64,000 nucleotides of DNA from Alphaproteobacteria bacterium. GTDB lineage: Bacteria > Pseudomonadota > Alphaproteobacteria > Rhodobacterales > Rhodobacteraceae. The translations under genes and the position numbers were made by a program. Positions 52,398 to 62,627 of this stretch are shown piece after piece (positions within the stretch are counted from its first letter, which is position 1; each line of letters begins with the position of its first letter). Where the stretch lies: the NCBI GenBank assembly GCA_029289325.1, contig JARFTV010000002.1:26585-90584 (forward strand). The letters are read 5' to 3'. The notes under the pieces are model-generated. The model was not told where the DNA came from. It made no database searches and saw only the letters and a program-made list of their open reading frames with translations.

Positions 52398-53842
52398 CGG
52401 CGCCAGAAGCTGGGCAGCACCATCACCAGGATCGCCAGAAGGCCCAGACGTCCCAGGATCATGCACAGAGTCATTAACGCGATGGCGCCCGGCGGAAACT
52501 CGATGAAGGTTCCGGTCCGTTCGACCAGCGGGCCGAAGCCGTAGCCGACGTTGCCCAGCGTGGTCCAGACCCCGAACAGGGCCGAGACCGGGTCCACCCC
52601 CATGAGCGTCAGCGCAACGGTGAAGATGCCCAGAAGGAGGATGAAGCTCGACACGAACAGGATCAGCGCGTTCAAGACGTCCTCTTCGACCGGGCGGCCC
52701 TGATAGCGGATCGGGTCCACCGCCGAGGGGTTGGCGATCCGCCGGATCTCGCGCTTCAGGACGGCCACGACCAGTTGCACCCGGAAGACCGACAGCCCCG
52801 CCGCGGACGAGCCCGAACAGGCCCCGATGATCCCGATGACGAAGGCCACGACCAGCATGAACCCGCCCCAGCCCGCGAAACTCGATGTGCCGAAGCCGGT
52901 CGAGGACATGATCGAAGTCAGGTTGAACAGGCTTTGCCGGAAGGCCTCTTCCATGCCGATGTTCGTGGTCCAGAACCGCCAGACCGCGACCGAGATCACC
53001 GCCATGCCCAGCCAGCGGGCATAGGCGCGGACCTGCGCATCCCGCCAAAGCGGCATGACCGTCCCGTTCAGGATCTGCACGAAGCGGATATAGGGCAGGC
53101 TGCCAAGGAACATGAACAGCACCGCAGCATACTGGATCGGGGCGCTGTAGCGGGTGAAAGAATCGTCATTGGTGGAAAAGCCCCCGGTGGCGACGGTGCT
53201 CATGCCATGTACCACCGCCTCGAAGGTCGGCATTCCCAGCACCAGATAGACCACGACGGCCGAGACCGTCAGCATCAGGTAGATGACCAGCAGTTGCTGT
53301 GCAATGTCGGTCGCGCGCGGCAGGACCTTCCCGAACGTGTCGAACCCCTCGGTGCGGAAGAACTGCATCCCACCAATCCGCATCAGCGGCAAAAAGATCA
53401 TTGCGATGAAGGCGATGCCAAGCCCGCCGATCCAGACCAGCATCCCGCGCCAGAGGTTCACGCCGTCCGGTTGGGACTCCAGCCCGATGACCACCGAGGC
53501 ACCGGTACTGGTGATCCCCGAGACCCCTTCGAAATAGGCATAAAGCAAGGGCAAGCCCGGCGCGCCGATCCAGAAGGGAAGCGCGGCGAAGAAGGGCACC
53601 AGGAACCAGATCCCCGCCGTGAGCAGATAGGCCTGCCGGGTATCCAGCGCCCGGCCAAGCGCATTGCCGGTGGAGAGCGTCAGCGCCCCCCCCACGACGC
53701 CGGTGATCGCGGCGGATTGCAGGAAGGCGATGCCATTCTCCAGCCCCGCACGCCAATCGATGATGGCGGGAGCCAGCATCAGGATCGCCAGGACGATCAG
53801 GATGCGGCCGATGACGTAGGCGACGGGGCGGAAGTCAACCAT
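52394..53842 (-). CDS. trkH: Trk-type potassium uptake protein
   Basis: A 482-residue membrane protein of the TrkH/KtrB family with four repeated M1-P-M2 units. Selectivity-filter glycines can be seen in GVSGITSTGAS, STVATGGFSTND, TSIMSSTGFGTSSF and TTLGNVGYGFGP. It imports potassium together with a TrkA regulatory protein, which is not encoded here. It is a single gene, convergent with the preceding one. Confidence 0.92.
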   Translation of the reverse strand: MVDFRPVAYVIGRILIVLAILMLAPAIIDWRAGLENGIAFLQSAAITGVVGGALTLSTGNALGRALDTRQAYLLTAGIWFLVPFFAALPFWIGAPGLPLLYAYFEGVSGITSTGASVVIGLESQPDGVNLWRGMLVWIGGLGIAFIAMIFLPLMRIGGMQFFRTEGFDTFGKVLPRATDIAQQLLVIYLMLTVSAVVVYLVLGMPTFEAVVHGMSTVATGGFSTNDDSFTRYSAPIQYAAVLFMFLGSLPYIRFVQILNGTVMPLWRDAQVRAYARWLGMAVISVAVWRFWTTNIGMEEAFRQSLFNLTSIMSSTGFGTSSFAGWGGFMLVVAFVIGIIGACSGSSAAGLSVFRVQLVVAVLKREIRRIANPSAVDPIRYQGRPVEEDVLNALILFVSSFILLLGIFTVALTLMGVDPVSALFGVWTTLGNVGYGFGPLVERTGTFIEFPPGAIALMTLCMILGRLGLLAILVMVLPSFWRR

Positions 53843-53876
53843 GGTGCGCCATGGCTACGCGGCCCCGCCCCCGCGG

Positions 53877-54962
<1,086 letters not shown>

Positions 54963-55113
54963 CGGGCTGTCCTTTCGGTTCAGGCGGCCACACGGCCGCC
55001 GTCAATTTCCGGAATGTTCTACGCAGGAACCACGCCGCCGGATCACCCTGGTCCGGAGCATGAACCTATCAAATAGGCATTTCCACCGCAGACACAAGCC
55101 ATCTTTCGATCCG

Positions 55114-56295
55114 TCAGACCAACGAAAGTGCGCCTGTCAGATCGGCGACAAGATCATCGGCATCCTCCAGCCCCAGCGAAAGCCGGATCAGGCCCGGCGT
55201 GATCCCCAGCGCATCCTTCTGGTCCTGCGGCAGCCGCTGATGCGTCGTCGTCGCCGGATGGGTCGCGATCGTCTTCGCATCCCCGAGGTTGTTCGAGATC
55301 TTGGCGATCTCCAGCGCGTTCATGAAGCGGAAGGCCGCCTCCTTGCCGCCCGCCACCTCGAAGGTGACCAGCGTCCCGCCCGAGCCCATCTGCGCCATTG
55401 CAAGCCGGTGCTGCGGATGGCTCTCGAGTCCCGGATAGATCACCTTCGTGACCTTGTCATGCGCCGCAAGGGCCTTGGCGACTGTCAGCGCCGTATCCGC
55501 CATCGCCCGGCAGCGCAGGTCCAGCGTCGCCAAGCCGTTCAGATGCATCCAGGCGGTGAACGGACTCATCGAGCCGCCCGTGTGCTTCATATAGGGTTCC
55601 AGCGTCTTGCGGATGAACTCGTGGGTCCCGCAGACCACGCCGCCCAGGGCTCGGCCCTGACCGTCGATGTGCTTCGTGGTCGAATAGACAACCACATCCG
55701 CCCCCTGCTCGACGGCGCGAGAGAAGATCGGCGTCGCAAAGACGTTGTCGCAGATCACGATGGCGCCGGCCGCATGCGCGATCTCCGCCACCCCCCGGAT
55801 ATCCACCAGCTCAAGCGTCGGGTTTGACATCGATTCGAAGAAAACGGCCTTCGTGCCCGGAGTCACCGCTGCCCGCCACTGCTCCAGATCCGCCCCGTCG
55901 ACGAAGGTCACCTTCACACCGAAGCGCTGAAGCACTTCTTCCAGCACATAGAGACAGGAGCCGAAAAGCGCCCTGGCCGAGACCACATGGTCCCCCGCCC
56001 GCAAGCACGCCATCAGCGCGCCCGAGACGGCGGCCATGCCGCTGGCGGTGGCAAAGGCGTCCTCGGTCCCCTCCAGCGCGGCGATGCGTTCCTCGAACAT
56101 CCGGGTCGTGGGGTTGCCGTAACGGGCATAAATGAACTCGTCCTCGCCCGCCTTGACGAAGCGCGCCTCGGCGGCCTCGGCGGTGGGGTAGACGAAGCCC
56201 TGGGTCAGGAAGATCGCCTCGGCCATCTCGCCATACTGGCTGCGGCGGGTCCCTTCGTGCACGAGGCTCGTGCGGGTTTTCCAGTCCTTCGTCAT
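55114..56295 (-). CDS. metZ: O-succinylhomoserine sulfhydrylase
   Basis: A 393-residue Cys/Met metabolism PLP enzyme that makes homocysteine from O-succinylhomoserine and sulfide. It has FVYPTAEAAEARF, YARYGNPTTRMFEERIAALEG, the PLP lysine in YSTTKHIDGQGRALGG, and the C-terminal RLSLGLEDADDLVADL. ATG 56295 has GGGAGG six bases upstream. The leader carries a SAM-II riboswitch and a terminator hairpin, so expression should fall when S-adenosylmethionine is abundant. Confidence 0.94.
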   Translation of the reverse strand: MTKDWKTRTSLVHEGTRRSQYGEMAEAIFLTQGFVYPTAEAAEARFVKAGEDEFIYARYGNPTTRMFEERIAALEGTEDAFATASGMAAVSGALMACLRAGDHVVSARALFGSCLYVLEEVLQRFGVKVTFVDGADLEQWRAAVTPGTKAVFFESMSNPTLELVDIRGVAEIAHAAGAIVICDNVFATPIFSRAVEQGADVVVYSTTKHIDGQGRALGGVVCGTHEFIRKTLEPYMKHTGGSMSPFTAWMHLNGLATLDLRCRAMADTALTVAKALAAHDKVTKVIYPGLESHPQHRLAMAQMGSGGTLVTFEVAGGKEAAFRFMNALEIAKISNNLGDAKTIATHPATTTHQRLPQDQKDALGITPGLIRLSLGLEDADDLVADLTGALSLV

Positions 56296-56313
56296 CGCGG
56301 GCCTCCCGGCCAA

Positions 56314-56344
56314 GAAAAAACCCCGGAACCGAAAGGTGCCGGGG
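56314..56344 (-). terminator. Intrinsic terminator in the metZ leader
   Basis: On the minus strand CCCCGG-CACC-TTTC-GGTT-CCGGGG is followed by TTTTTTC. It lies between the SAM-II aptamer and the metZ ribosome site, where premature termination could be controlled by the riboswitch. Confidence 0.8.
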
Positions 56345-56356
56345 CCTGTGCCCTTC

Positions 56357-56412
56357 ACCTCTTTAGCGGCTTGTTTAACGTGGCCCGCAATCCGGTAACA
56401 AAGCGCCACGGT
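56357..56412 (-). ncRNA. SAM-II riboswitch
   Basis: The minus strand shows the SAM-II features in order: P1 strand CGTGGC, then CTTTG, the complementary P1 strand GCCACG joined to GTTAAACAAG, and CGCTAAAG. The CGTGGC/GCCACG pairing forms P1, and AAAG pairs with CTTT to form the pseudoknot. The class senses S-adenosylmethionine in alphaproteobacteria, most often before metA, metX and metZ. It lies about 60 bases upstream of the metZ start. Confidence 0.88.
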
Positions 56413-56649
56413 CTGCCTCTTACGCCCGCCGTCCCGCCGGGTCAACCCGACCCGCGCTCTCGCAGATGGACATGGGATCGCCAGGTTTGGAGAGGGGATC
56501 ACCCGACAGCCAGACAGACCTCGCACCCACAAACGGCCAGCAGCATTTTCAGCCCTGGGCGTCCTCACCTGTAGACTGCGTCTTCAGGGGGGCGGACGGC
56601 GCGTCCGCTTATGGGAAAAGATGGACTGCCGGGTGACGTCCTGAAATCT
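56413..56649. other. Non-coding stretch between the metZ leader and next gene
   Basis: About 240 bases that should hold the metZ promoter on the minus strand. A perfect hairpin GCGGACG-GCG-CGTCCGC occurs at 56592-56608, near the 3' end of the gene at 56650. No reading frame is convincing. Confidence 0.4.
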
Positions 56650-57282
56650 TCAGATCGGGTCGGCCTCGTCCAGATTGATGACCGTGAGGACAAGCGCCCG
56701 CAGGACCATGTGACCCAGGACCGGCAGCATTGCCCAGAACAGCAGCCAATGCGAGGCATCAAGCGTGCGGATCAGCGTTTCGTTCAGCAGGAGGAAGGCG
56801 ATGTTGTAGACCACCATCATCCGGGTCAGGTTCGGCAGATGGTCGCGCATCTCGCGGTCGGGCCAGAAGCTGGCTGCGGTGGCGGTTTTGCCCTGGATCA
56901 CGTCGATCAGGAAGACGCCGCCGATCACGACATAGAACACGCTCTGCATCCGCTGGCACCAGACGGGGTCATCGACCGCCGCCAGGACCAGCATCGGCAG
57001 AAGCGCGAAGCCCAGCGCGAAAAGCACCGCCTGCGCGGTCGCGTAGCGGTTCAGCATCCGCCGCATCATCCCCTCGAACCCCAGGCCCACCCGCACTGCC
57101 AGCGCGGCCAGGAAGGCGGTCACGAAGGCCTGCCCCTCATGATCCGGCCCCAGCACAACCGAGAGCACCGGATAGCCCACCAGCAGCACTGCGCCTGGCA
57201 GATAGAGCGTCCGCGACAGCGGCGGCAGGTCCTGGAACAGGCTCAGGAACAGACGAAGCAGATCGAACGGATGACGATGCAT
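56650..57282 (-). CDS. Polytopic membrane protein, unknown
   Basis: A 210-residue protein with about five hydrophobic segments (near 28-46, 50-66, 85-102, 113-128 and 159-198) and no cofactor motif. I do not recognise a family. It stands alone on the minus strand, 95 bases downstream of the ispZ-like gene end, and could be co-transcribed with the ftsY operon. Confidence 0.7.
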   Translation of the reverse strand: MHRHPFDLLRLFLSLFQDLPPLSRTLYLPGAVLLVGYPVLSVVLGPDHEGQAFVTAFLAALAVRVGLGFEGMMRRMLNRYATAQAVLFALGFALLPMLVLAAVDDPVWCQRMQSVFYVVIGGVFLIDVIQGKTATAASFWPDREMRDHLPNLTRMMVVYNIAFLLLNETLIRTLDASHWLLFWAMLPVLGHMVLRALVLTVINLDEADPI

Positions 57283-57377
57283 GGCGAGCCTCTCAATCTC
57301 GCCATGATATCTAGCTCCGCATCAAGGCAGAGCTGGGGCAGGAAGCGGACCCGGTCGGGGCATTCCTGTGCAAAGCC

Positions 57378-57995
57378 TCAGGACTTGTCCTCGGGCGGCT
57401 CTTCGATAAATCGCTGCAGCATGGCGAAATTGACCATCAGGAACAGGAACAGTGCAGCGGGCATGGCGAAGGTTTCAAGCTTGACCCAAAGCTCGGTCGA
57501 CTGGGTGCGCCAGATCACTTCGTTGGCTACGGCAAGGGCGGCGAACATGGCAGTCAGCCGCCGGGTCAGGATCATCCAACCTTCTGATTTCATGGGCAAA
57601 GCCTCGGCCATGATCCATTGCAGCAGGCTGATCCCGCGCAGCAGCCCGATCCCCAGGATCAGCGCGAAAGTCCCGTAGACGATCGTCGTCTTCATCTTGA
57701 AGAAGCTCTCGTCGTTGAACCACGCGGTCAGTCCGCCGAAGAAGACCACCATGACCGCAACAAAAATCTGCATCCGGCTCAGCGCGCCGGTCAGCCACCA
57801 CAGCGCCGCAATCGAGGCCAGAAGCAGAGGCACCAGCACCACGGCTGCCACAATGAAGCCTGAATATGACGTGCCCGCGATCTTGTAGGACTCATCCTTG
57901 ATCCACATGTAGACCAGGAAGAATATCAGCGTCGGCCCCAGTTCCAGAACCTGCTTCAGCACCGGGTTGATCTTCTTTTCCGCCATCTGCCTCAT
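57378..57995 (-). CDS. yciB: Inner membrane-spanning protein YciB (IspZ)
   Basis: A 205-residue membrane protein of the septation protein A / YciB family, with five to six helices and the typical GPTLIFFLVYMW near the N-terminus, ALSRMQIFVAVMVVFFGGLTAWFNDESFFKMK (described in part) and WLMAEA-like LQWIMAEALPM. It is linked to envelope integrity and division. ATG 57995 overlaps the upstream stop (ATGA); ATG 57986 (MAEKK) is an alternative with a better ribosome site. Confidence 0.9.
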   Translation of the reverse strand: MRQMAEKKINPVLKQVLELGPTLIFFLVYMWIKDESYKIAGTSYSGFIVAAVVLVPLLLASIAALWWLTGALSRMQIFVAVMVVFFGGLTAWFNDESFFKMKTTIVYGTFALILGIGLLRGISLLQWIMAEALPMKSEGWMILTRRLTAMFAALAVANEVIWRTQSTELWVKLETFAMPAALFLFLMVNFAMLQRFIEEPPEDKS

Positions 57996-58891
57996 CCTGC
58001 GAATTCCATCACGACCGCGCCTGTCGCGATCACTGCCATCAGGCCCGCCCGCACCGGTCCCACCTTCTCACCCAGAACCAGCCAGCCGATCAATGCGGCA
58101 AAGACGGTACTGGTCTCGCGCAAGGCGGCGGCCTCGCCGACCTTGTCAAGCCTGGTGGCCAGCATGATCGAGCCGAAGCTGAAATAGGCGACGAAAGCGC
58201 CCAATACACCCCTTTGCAGAAGTGGCGCCACCTCGTCCCGCGCCAGACGGCTCCAGCGGCGATAGGTAACGAGGGGAATGAAGATCCCGTCCAGCATGAA
58301 GAACCAGGCCAGGAAGGTGAACGGATCCGCCGTCGCCCGGATGCCATAGGCGTCATAGGTTGTATAGGCGGCGACCATCGCGCCCGTCGCAATGGCCAGC
58401 CCCAGCGCCGGGACAAGGGTCGCGCGGTTCACCGTCACATGCATCAGGTTCCAGGCCGCAAGCCCCAGAATGCCGCCGACAAGCAGGGCGAGCCCCGCCC
58501 ATTGGCCGGGCGCGAAGACCTCGCCGAAGACGAACCCCGCCCCGATCACGGTGAACAGGGGCCCCGTCCCCCGTACCACCGGATAGACCACCGTGAAGGC
58601 TCCCCGCGTATAAGTCATTGCCTGCAGGATCTTGTAGACCGCGTGGATCACGAAGGCTCCAGCGAAGATCGGCCACATATGCGGCTCGGGCCAGGGGACC
58701 ACGAACAAGGCGAAGGGGATCGCGATCAAACCGTAGCTCGCGTCGATCGCCGCGCGGGACAGCCATGGATCATGCCGCCCCTTCTGAAGCGCGCCGAACA
58801 ATGCATGCAGCACGGCCGCGAACAGCGCGAGGCCCAGGGCCAGATCATGCCCGGCCGCCGTGCCCTCCAATGACCTCAGCCACTCGCTCAT
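57992..58891 (-). CDS. DMT/EamA family transporter
   Basis: A 299-residue protein with ten hydrophobic segments in two EamA repeats; the second repeat ends with FAALIGWLVLGEKVGPVRAG, a characteristic final segment. The substrate is unknown. It follows the hypothetical gene with a three-base gap and overlaps yciB, so it belongs to the ftsY operon. Confidence 0.87.
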   Translation of the reverse strand: MSEWLRSLEGTAAGHDLALGLALFAAVLHALFGALQKGRHDPWLSRAAIDASYGLIAIPFALFVVPWPEPHMWPIFAGAFVIHAVYKILQAMTYTRGAFTVVYPVVRGTGPLFTVIGAGFVFGEVFAPGQWAGLALLVGGILGLAAWNLMHVTVNRATLVPALGLAIATGAMVAAYTTYDAYGIRATADPFTFLAWFFMLDGIFIPLVTYRRWSRLARDEVAPLLQRGVLGAFVAYFSFGSIMLATRLDKVGEAAALRETSTVFAALIGWLVLGEKVGPVRAGLMAVIATGAVVMEFAG

Positions 58892-58894
58892 TCC

Positions 58895-59812
58895 TCAGGG
58901 CGCAGGCTCATGGGTCCAGGCGATGTCGAAGCGCACCCCCTGCAGCAGCGCTCCTGCCGCCTCGACCGTACGGGGCATCCCGGTCAGCACCGGGCCCGCA
59001 AGCCGCAGCGGCCCCAGCCCCGGCTCAGCCGACATCTCCACCCGCAGACGGCCCGAAGGGTTCGGCAATTCCTCCACCAACGCAGCCAGTGCTGCCCGGC
59101 TTGGCCCTGGCACCACCGCGTCCGGCAGCGCCGCGATCCCAGCCAATGCCTCGTTCCGCAGCGCCTCGGCGGCCGCCGGCACGTCACCGCTTTCGGGCAG
59201 GAAGGCAGCCCCGAGCGGCATCAGCAGATAGGATTCGAAAAACCCATGGCTCTGCACCTCGAGCATCGCCTCGGTCAACGCGAAGCCTCCCAGCGACATC
59301 TGCATCGCTGCCGCCGAAGAGAGGTCCACCCCCGAAAGCCGCGCTGAGAGACCCAGGCGGTTCTCGCCCGGAAAGTCCACCTCCAGCGCCTCAAGCGCCA
59401 GGACCCGCGCCCCTGCCTCCCAACCAATTCGGGCCGAGACCTGGATCGGCGTCGCCCTGGCCTGGGCGCCGTGCAGGTAATCCAGTTGCGGATGGCCCGT
59501 CCCCACGACCACACGAAGGTTGGTCAGCCGCGCCTCCAGCCGATCCGGCGGCGTGCCGCCACCAGCCAGCCAATCCGTCGCGCCCAAAAGATGCAGGCTG
59601 TCCGCGTGCCAATCCGGCACATGGCGCCCCGGCAGGTCCACGACGATATCTGTCACCAGGCATCCCGCGATCCTCGCGGGCGAGACCTTCCCGCTGATCG
59701 CCGCCCCGTCTGCCAGCGCCCCGCTCAGCCGCGACCAGAGCCTCTCGCATTGCGTCTCAGCCTGCGCCGGAGTGGCCAGAGCCAGGCCCAGCGCCAGGGC
59801 GGCGCGCCTCAT
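58895..59812 (-). CDS. Periplasmic protein downstream of ftsY, unknown
   Basis: A 305-residue exported protein with signal peptide RRAALALGLALATPAQA and two cysteines near the N-terminus (TQCERLW, IAGCLVTD). The rest is beta-rich with repeated LEARLTNLRV and LSARLSGVDLS strands, reminiscent of DUF2125/AsmA-like proteins, but I would not assign it. Its ATG overlaps the ftsY stop (ATGA). Confidence 0.72.
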   Translation of the reverse strand: MRRAALALGLALATPAQAETQCERLWSRLSGALADGAAISGKVSPARIAGCLVTDIVVDLPGRHVPDWHADSLHLLGATDWLAGGGTPPDRLEARLTNLRVVVGTGHPQLDYLHGAQARATPIQVSARIGWEAGARVLALEALEVDFPGENRLGLSARLSGVDLSSAAAMQMSLGGFALTEAMLEVQSHGFFESYLLMPLGAAFLPESGDVPAAAEALRNEALAGIAALPDAVVPGPSRAALAALVEELPNPSGRLRVEMSAEPGLGPLRLAGPVLTGMPRTVEAAGALLQGVRFDIAWTHEPAP

Positions 59813-60825
59813 TCGCCCACCAGCGCGCGGGCGAATTCCTCCGGGTCGAAGGGCGCAAGGTCGTCAATCTGCTCGCCCACCCCGATCGCATGGATCGGCA
59901 GGCCGAACTTGTCGGCAAGGGCCACCAGCACGCCCCCCTTGGCCGTCCCGTCGAGCTTGGTCATCACCAGACCGCTTACATCGGCGATCTTGCGGAAGAT
60001 CTCGACCTGCGTGACCGCGTTCTGACCGGTCGTCGCGTCAAGCACCAACAGGGTATTGTGCGGTGCCGATGCATCGACCTTGCGGATCACGCGGACGATC
60101 TTCGCCAGTTCCTCCATCAGGTCCTGCCGGTTCTGCAAGCGCCCGGCCGTGTCGATCATCAGCAGGTCCGCGCCCTCTGCCCGCGCCTTGGTCAGCGCGT
60201 CGAAGGCCAGCGAGGCTGGGTCCGAGCCTTCGGGCGCGGTCAGCACCGGCACCCCGGCGCGTTCGCCCCAGATCTTCAGCTGGTCCACCGCCGCTGCCCG
60301 GAACGTGTCGCCCGCCGCGATCACCACCGTCTTGCCCGCCGCCTTGAACTGGCTGGCAAGTTTTCCGATCGTCGTGGTCTTGCCCGAACCATTCACGCCG
60401 ACGACCAGCACGACCTGAGGCTTCTGCGGATACAAGGGCATCGGCCGCGCGACCGGCGTCATGATCCGAGCCACCTCTGCCGCCAGCGCCTCGCGCAACT
60501 CGCGGGTGGAAATCTTCCGCCCGAAGCGACCCTCGGCAATGTTCGCCGTCACCCGAACCGCGGTATCGACGCCCATGTCGGCCTGGATCAACAACTCCTC
60601 CAGGCTTTCCAGCATCGCATCATCAAGCTCGCGCCGCGGTTCATCGCCGCGGCCGAGAAGCCTGCCCAGCAGGCCCGTCTTCTCCGGCTCGGGCGCAGAC
60701 GGGGACGCGGCAGGCGCATCTGCGCCCGGGGCAGCGTCCCCCTCGGACACCAGCGCTTCCAGCCCCTCGCCGATCTTGTCGGACGACCGGAACATCCGGT
60801 CCTTGAGCTTCTTGAAGAACGACAT
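59809..60825 (-). CDS. ftsY: Signal recognition particle receptor FtsY
   Basis: A 338-residue SRP GTPase receptor for co-translational membrane targeting. The N-terminal acidic A domain is short (about 40 residues, Ala/Pro-rich). G motifs are GVNGSGKTTTIGKLA, DTFRAAAVDQL, DTAGRLQN and TKLDGTAKGG. ATG 60825 (MSFFKKLKDRM) has GGAGG upstream. It is the first gene of a coupled operon with the periplasmic protein, the EamA transporter and yciB. Confidence 0.96.
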   Translation of the reverse strand: MSFFKKLKDRMFRSSDKIGEGLEALVSEGDAAPGADAPAASPSAPEPEKTGLLGRLLGRGDEPRRELDDAMLESLEELLIQADMGVDTAVRVTANIAEGRFGRKISTRELREALAAEVARIMTPVARPMPLYPQKPQVVLVVGVNGSGKTTTIGKLASQFKAAGKTVVIAAGDTFRAAAVDQLKIWGERAGVPVLTAPEGSDPASLAFDALTKARAEGADLLMIDTAGRLQNRQDLMEELAKIVRVIRKVDASAPHNTLLVLDATTGQNAVTQVEIFRKIADVSGLVMTKLDGTAKGGVLVALADKFGLPIHAIGVGEQIDDLAPFDPEEFARALVGE

Positions 60826-61075
60826 GCGGCCCTCCGGGCTGTTTCCCCTCACCTAGTCGCTTTGGCCGGGCTTTGGAAGTCCGTCGACCCTGCCCCGACC
60901 GGCGGCTCCTCCTGCACCTGCGACTTCTCGCCTCGAGGAGTGAATACGTCATCGACAAGCCCATACCCACCGCTGCCCGGGCAGCCCGTTGCCGCAGCGA
61001 CATCATGACAGTTGTCAGAGCGCCGCTTTCGCCCCAGCTTCCCGCCACGACCGCCTGCCCTGACCGGACCCGCCC

Positions 61076-62140
61076 ATGCAATGCCGCCCCCTGCCCCTCG
61101 CCGCCTTCGCGCTGGCCGCCCTCTTGCCGCTGCCCCTCCTGACGATGGGTGCAACCCAGGGCGGGGCCTGGCTCTGGCTGGCGTTCCTCTACATGGCGGT
61201 ACTGACGATCCTGCTTGACCAGTTGATCCCGCTGACCGCCGGGGCGGCAGAAGGGGCCGAGTTTCCCGCCGCCGACATCCTGCTCGTCAGCCTCGGCCTT
61301 GGGGCGCTGACCGTCCTGCCGCTCGCCACCTGGGCCATCGCGGGTGACAGCCCCCTGTCGACTGGGGAGAAGTTCCTTCTTTTCATTGCCACCGGCTTCT
61401 GGCTGGGACAGGTGGCCCACCCCGCCGCGCATGAACTCATCCACCGCCCGCGGCGGGAGCTCTTCCGGCTCGGTGCGGCCGTCTATGTTGCTCTGCTCTT
61501 CGGCCAGCATGCCAGCGCTCACCGCCTTGTCCACCACCGCCATGTCGCCAGCGAGCAGGACCCGAACACCGCCCGGGCTGGCGAGAGCTTCTACCGCTTC
61601 GCCCTGCGCGCCTGGTGGGGCAGCTTCCAGCAGGGGATGCGTGCCGAGACTGAACTCCGCGCCCGTGGCAGCCGCCTCGGGCTGCATCCCTATTACGCCT
61701 ACATCGCGGGGGGCCTTGCCGCCCTGATCCTCGCCTCGCTGATCGCCGGATTGCCGGGGGTTCTGGTCTGGCTTGGCCTCGCACTTCACGCGCAAAGCCA
61801 GATCCTCCTGTCGGATTATGTCCAGCACTACGGCCTGACCCGCGCCCGACTTCCCGACGGCCGACTGGAGCCGGTGGGCCTTCGCCACAGCTGGAACACG
61901 GCGCACTGGTTCTCCTCGGCCATGATGCTCAATGCCCCGCGCCATTCCGACCACCACGCCCACCCGGCCCGCCCCTTCGCGGCCCTGCGCCTGCCGCCCG
62001 AGGGCGAGGCGCCCCGCCTGCCCTGGCCCCTCCCCGTTGCCTGTGCCCTGGCGCTGGCTCCGCGCCAGTGGAAGCGCCGCATCCGCCCGCATCTCGCCCG
62101 CTGGCAGGCCGATCACGCCGCGCAAGGCCTCCGCGCCTGA
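61076..62140 (+). CDS. AlkB-type membrane fatty/alkane hydroxylase
   Basis: A 354-residue integral membrane di-iron monooxygenase. The histidine boxes are HELIH (119-123), HRLVHHRH (149-156) and RHSDHHAHP near residue 290, with DYVQHYGL corresponding to the family segment around the fourth His cluster. About six membrane helices are present. AlkB hydroxylates medium-chain alkanes using rubredoxin; no rubredoxin gene is adjacent, and the substrate may differ. No clear ribosome site precedes ATG 61076. Confidence 0.88.
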   Translation: MQCRPLPLAAFALAALLPLPLLTMGATQGGAWLWLAFLYMAVLTILLDQLIPLTAGAAEGAEFPAADILLVSLGLGALTVLPLATWAIAGDSPLSTGEKFLLFIATGFWLGQVAHPAAHELIHRPRRELFRLGAAVYVALLFGQHASAHRLVHHRHVASEQDPNTARAGESFYRFALRAWWGSFQQGMRAETELRARGSRLGLHPYYAYIAGGLAALILASLIAGLPGVLVWLGLALHAQSQILLSDYVQHYGLTRARLPDGRLEPVGLRHSWNTAHWFSSAMMLNAPRHSDHHAHPARPFAALRLPPEGEAPRLPWPLPVACALALAPRQWKRRIRPHLARWQADHAAQGLRA

Positions 62141-62174
62141 CGCGATTCGTCGTTCCGCCCTGAGACACGGGCGC

Positions 62175-62216
62175 TTGACTGGCCATCGTGGCGATCCTCT
62201 GGCACTCTCCGCCACG
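62175..62216 (+). promoter_or_regulatory. Possible promoter and dyad of the Cys4 array
   Basis: TTGACT (62175-62180) followed after 17 bases by TCTGGC gives a poor sigma70-like pair. A dyad CGTGGCG-N16-CGCCACG (62187-62193 and 62210-62216) overlaps it. The first gene of the array starts at 62238. Confidence 0.25.
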
Positions 62217-62237
62217 AACCGTCACCCGGAGCCGCCG

Positions 62238-62627
62238 ATGCGTCCCTTCCTCGCCCTGATCCTGACCGCCGCCCCCGCCCTGGCTGAAACCCCGCTCTCC
62301 GGCCCCGAATTCGACGCCGCCACCTTGGGCGATACCATCACCTACGACTACGGCGGCGGCCTCTTCGGCACCGAGGAATATCTGGAAAACCGCCGCGTCC
62401 GCTGGGCGTTCGAAGGCGACCTCTGCATCTATGGCGTCTGGTACCAGAAAGCGGACCAGATCTGCTTCGAATACGAGAACGACCCCAGCCCCGCCTGCTG
62501 GCTTTACTTCCTGGAAGACGGCAAGATTCGTGGCCGCTACATGGGTGAAGGCGGCGGCTGGGAGATACTGGAATCCTCCCGCGATGGTGGTCCCCTGCCC
62601 TGCGCCGGGCCCGACGTGGGCGTCTGA
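62238..62627 (+). CDS. Secreted Cys4 protein, tandem paralogue 1
   Basis: A 129-residue exported protein: signal peptide MRPFLALILTAAPALA, then PLSGPEFDAATLGDT, FGTEEYLENRRVRW and a cysteine core C-x2-GVWY-x6-CFEYENDP. Cysteines are 63, 76, 87 and 122. GGAG lies six bases before the ATG. It is the first of four adjacent genes for related proteins; it is about 43% identical to paralogue 2 without gaps. No known domain is recognised; two disulfides in the periplasm or outside the cell are likely. Confidence 0.82.
   Translation: MRPFLALILTAAPALAETPLSGPEFDAATLGDTITYDYGGGLFGTEEYLENRRVRWAFEGDLCIYGVWYQKADQICFEYENDPSPACWLYFLEDGKIRGRYMGEGGGWEILESSRDGGPLPCAGPDVGV

Noticed and set aside
54963-55113. 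Zur-type operator before folE2
   Set aside because: FolE2 is zinc-regulated in several bacteria, but I see only a GC hairpin and no AT-rich Zur-like dyad here.
56592-56608. Hairpin GCGGACG-GCG-CGTCCGC as a terminator
   Set aside because: It has no U-run in either direction and short GC palindromes are common in this composition.
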